Below, one piece after another: positions 5,831-7,404 of a DNA stretch of 7,404 bases. The position numbers and the translations under genes are program-made. The DNA is taken from positions 1 to 7,404 of the forward strand of contig CALWSX010000133.1 in assembly GCA_944384285.1 (NCBI GenBank). The letters are read 5' to 3'. The notes beneath the pieces were generated by a model. It was not told the DNA's origin, did not search any database, and saw nothing but the letters and a program-made list of their open reading frames with translations. The first letter of the stretch is position 1, and each line of letters begins with the position of its first letter. This stretch comes from an uncultured Lachnospiraceae bacterium (GTDB lineage: Bacteria > Bacillota > Clostridia > Lachnospirales > Anaerotignaceae).

Positions 5831-6778
5831 TTGAAGCTTATTAAAGATAAAATGACTTTTTTTGTTGTTTTGTTTGCCGTTATTGTAACATCTTTTTCTA
5901 TGGTATTTCTTGTTACACACAGAAATGTTGAAAAAATAAATACTACGGACAGCAGAACAGTAAAAGTTTATTATAAAAATATTGCAACCGGTCTTCTTGA
6001 ACCGGAAGAAAAGAAGTTAAATAGTACAAAAAAAGAAGATATCATACTTGAAACTCTTGATTATCTTGAAAAACCCCCTACAAAAGAACAATTAACAAAA
6101 GTAACTTCAGAAAATATTGAATTTAATAATGTATATTTAGATAAATCAAATATAACTGTAGATATATCAAATGAGTTTTATGACTTAAAAGACGGAGATA
6201 GATTAATGTTTACTTCATCTGTATTTTCTACATTTACGAGTCTTGATTTTATAGAAAAAGTAAAAATTACAGTTGAGGGAAAAGAAATATTAAAAAGTAA
6301 TGGAAAAGAACTTGGTTTTATGTCTAAATATAATATTGTTACAGATAATCAAATAATGCCAGAACCTTTAAACTATGAAAAAGTTAAACTTTATTTTGTA
6401 GATACAAGCATGAAAAAGCTTGAGGCAGAGGAAAGAATTATAGAAGTAAATCCAAATCAACCAATTGAGAACTATGTAATACAGCAACTTTTAGAAGGAC
6501 CTCAAAGATCAACTTCTGTAGCTTTATTCTCTTCAGATTCAAAAATTTCGTTTTTAAGAACAGTTGATGGTGTATGCTATGTCGATCTTGGAAAAGACAT
6601 GCTTCAGAAACTTTCCTTAGGTACAATAAATGAAACTCTTGCAATATATTCTATTGTAAATTCATTATGTGCTTTAGAATCTGTAGACAAAGTTAAATTT
6701 TTAAGTGATGGTAAAAAAATAGAGGACTATAAAGGTACTCTGGATTTATCAAATGCTTTTGTAAGTAAAACAATTTAA
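5831..6778 (+). CDS. Tandem GerMN-domain membrane-anchored protein
   Basis: Extracytoplasmic protein with two GerMN domains; 315 aa. Seen: a short basic start, one hydrophobic anchor (about 9-29) without a lipobox cysteine, then GerMN repeat 1 (about 44-155, opening VKVYYKN) and repeat 2 (about 185-305, opening VKLYFVD). Repeat 2 carries the well-conserved IQQLLEGP and CYVDLGKDM segments. Known: the domain occurs in B. subtilis GerM, a sporulation/germination protein linked to the SpoIIIAH-SpoIIQ complex, and in actinobacterial LpqB, which is encoded after the MtrAB two-component system and modulates it. The gene lies 19 bases after the kinase stop in the same operon, so an accessory role for the kinase is plausible but inferred. 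Unlike GerM and LpqB it appears to be a signal-anchor protein, not a lipoprotein. It could instead be a sporulation protein that happens to sit here. The start is TTG. Confidence 0.85.
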   Translation: MKLIKDKMTFFVVLFAVIVTSFSMVFLVTHRNVEKINTTDSRTVKVYYKNIATGLLEPEEKKLNSTKKEDIILETLDYLEKPPTKEQLTKVTSENIEFNNVYLDKSNITVDISNEFYDLKDGDRLMFTSSVFSTFTSLDFIEKVKITVEGKEILKSNGKELGFMSKYNIVTDNQIMPEPLNYEKVKLYFVDTSMKKLEAEERIIEVNPNQPIENYVIQQLLEGPQRSTSVALFSSDSKISFLRTVDGVCYVDLGKDMLQKLSLGTINETLAIYSIVNSLCALESVDKVKFLSDGKKIEDYKGTLDLSNAFVSKTI

Positions 6779-6803
6779 TTAAAATAATACTGGTGAATAT
6801 ATA

Positions 6804-7404
6804 ATGAAGAGACCCTTTCTGATATATGCAATATTATTAATTATTGCTATTTTGTTAAAAGAAAATATAGTTTTATTTTCTGCTTTTTCTATAATTGTAA
6901 TATTGTCAATATTTTATAAATTTTATAAAAATAGAAAATTAGGTTTAATTTGTTTATTTCCTGTAGTAATTATTTTGTTTTATGTATTTATAAATGATGA
7001 CTATAAAATTAAAGATGAAAACTTAGATAAATATGTAAAACTTGAAAGGAATTTTTCTGTTGATGGAAAAGTTGTAAAATTTTTAAATTCAGATAAAGAA
7101 AAAACAAAAATTGTTTTATCTACTAGCAATATTTATTGTAACGAAAACATTTTTAAAACAAATATCAATGTTGTAATTACTTTCAAAAATTATGAACCCG
7201 ATATAAATATAGGTGATAATATTTCCGTGTCCGGAGAGCTAAAAGATTTTTCATCCCCTCGTAATGAGGGGACTTTTAATGAAAAGCTTTATATGAAAAC
7301 AAGAAATAATGATTATAAAATGTTTGTTGATACATATACAAAACTTCCGGAAAGTAAAAATTCATTTCTTATAAATATATTTAAGCTCCGTGTTGCTGGA
7401 AAAG
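6804..7404 (+). CDS. comEC: ComEC/Rec2-family DNA uptake channel, N-terminal part (cut by window edge)
   Basis: The first 200 codons of an open frame with no stop before the window end. It starts at ATG 6804 with GGTGA (6792-6796) seven bases upstream. Seen: three hydrophobic helices (about 5-18, 23-41, 48-64), then a soluble beta-rich region (about 82-180) matching the DUF4131/OB-like N-terminal domain of ComEC. Its late segment SPRNEGTFNEKLYMKTRN corresponds to the family's NPG-x-FD-xxxY motif. Known: ComEC forms the inner-membrane channel for single-stranded DNA in transformation, usually about 700-800 aa with a Competence domain and often a C-terminal metallo-beta-lactamase-like domain. 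Those parts would lie right of the window. It follows the GerMN gene by 25 bases. The family call rests on the N-terminal domain and the comEA gene upstream in the same unit. Confidence 0.82.
   Translation, partial: MKRPFLIYAILLIIAILLKENIVLFSAFSIIVILSIFYKFYKNRKLGLICLFPVVIILFYVFINDDYKIKDENLDKYVKLERNFSVDGKVVKFLNSDKEKTKIVLSTSNIYCNENIFKTNINVVITFKNYEPDINIGDNISVSGELKDFSSPRNEGTFNEKLYMKTRNNDYKMFVDTYTKLPESKNSFLINIFKLRVAGK

Overview
The window looks like chromosomal DNA from a low-GC, Gram-positive anaerobe-type Bacillota, most likely Clostridia. The base composition is strongly AT-rich, Shine-Dalgarno sites are strong (GGAGG-type), and TTG starts are frequent. The gene content also fits: a PotD-like lipoprotein, an ECF sigma/zinc-binding anti-sigma pair, ComEA/ComEC, an OmpR-type two-component system and a GerM-domain protein. 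I cannot name a genus from the sequence alone.

Layout, left to right. (1) Positions 62-1132 (+) encode a PotD-type polyamine-family substrate-binding lipoprotein, probably the last gene of an ABC operon lying left of the window; it ends at a + strand hairpin terminator (1154-1187). (2) A minus-strand unit starts near 3250 and runs leftwards: ECF sigma factor (3194-2613, TTG start), membrane-anchored zinc-type anti-sigma factor (2583-1420), tRNA-Leu(UAG) (1401-1320), then a minus-strand intrinsic terminator (1261-1231). The two units converge on a 187-bp gap. (3) A plus-strand unit starts in the AT-only divergent region 3195-3313 and runs past the right edge: comEA-like gene, OmpR-family response regulator, sensor histidine kinase, tandem-GerMN membrane protein, and the first 200 codons of comEC. 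Gaps are about 20-25 nt or overlaps, with no terminator visible between genes, so it reads as one operon.

How the parts fit. ComEA (DNA receptor) and ComEC (DNA channel) normally sit next to each other. Here a two-component system and a GerMN protein lie between them. Response regulator, kinase and GerMN protein in that order resemble actinobacterial mtrA-mtrB-lpqB, so the GerMN protein may be an extracytoplasmic accessory of the kinase. The divergently transcribed sigma/anti-sigma pair is a second envelope-sensing module that shares the promoter region. No mobile element, CRISPR array or phage feature is visible. The least ordinary points are the com genes split by the sensor module, the tRNA fused into the sigma operon, the apparent loss of canonical polyamine-binding residues in the PotD-like protein, and a five-codon leader ORF whose stop overlaps the comEA start.
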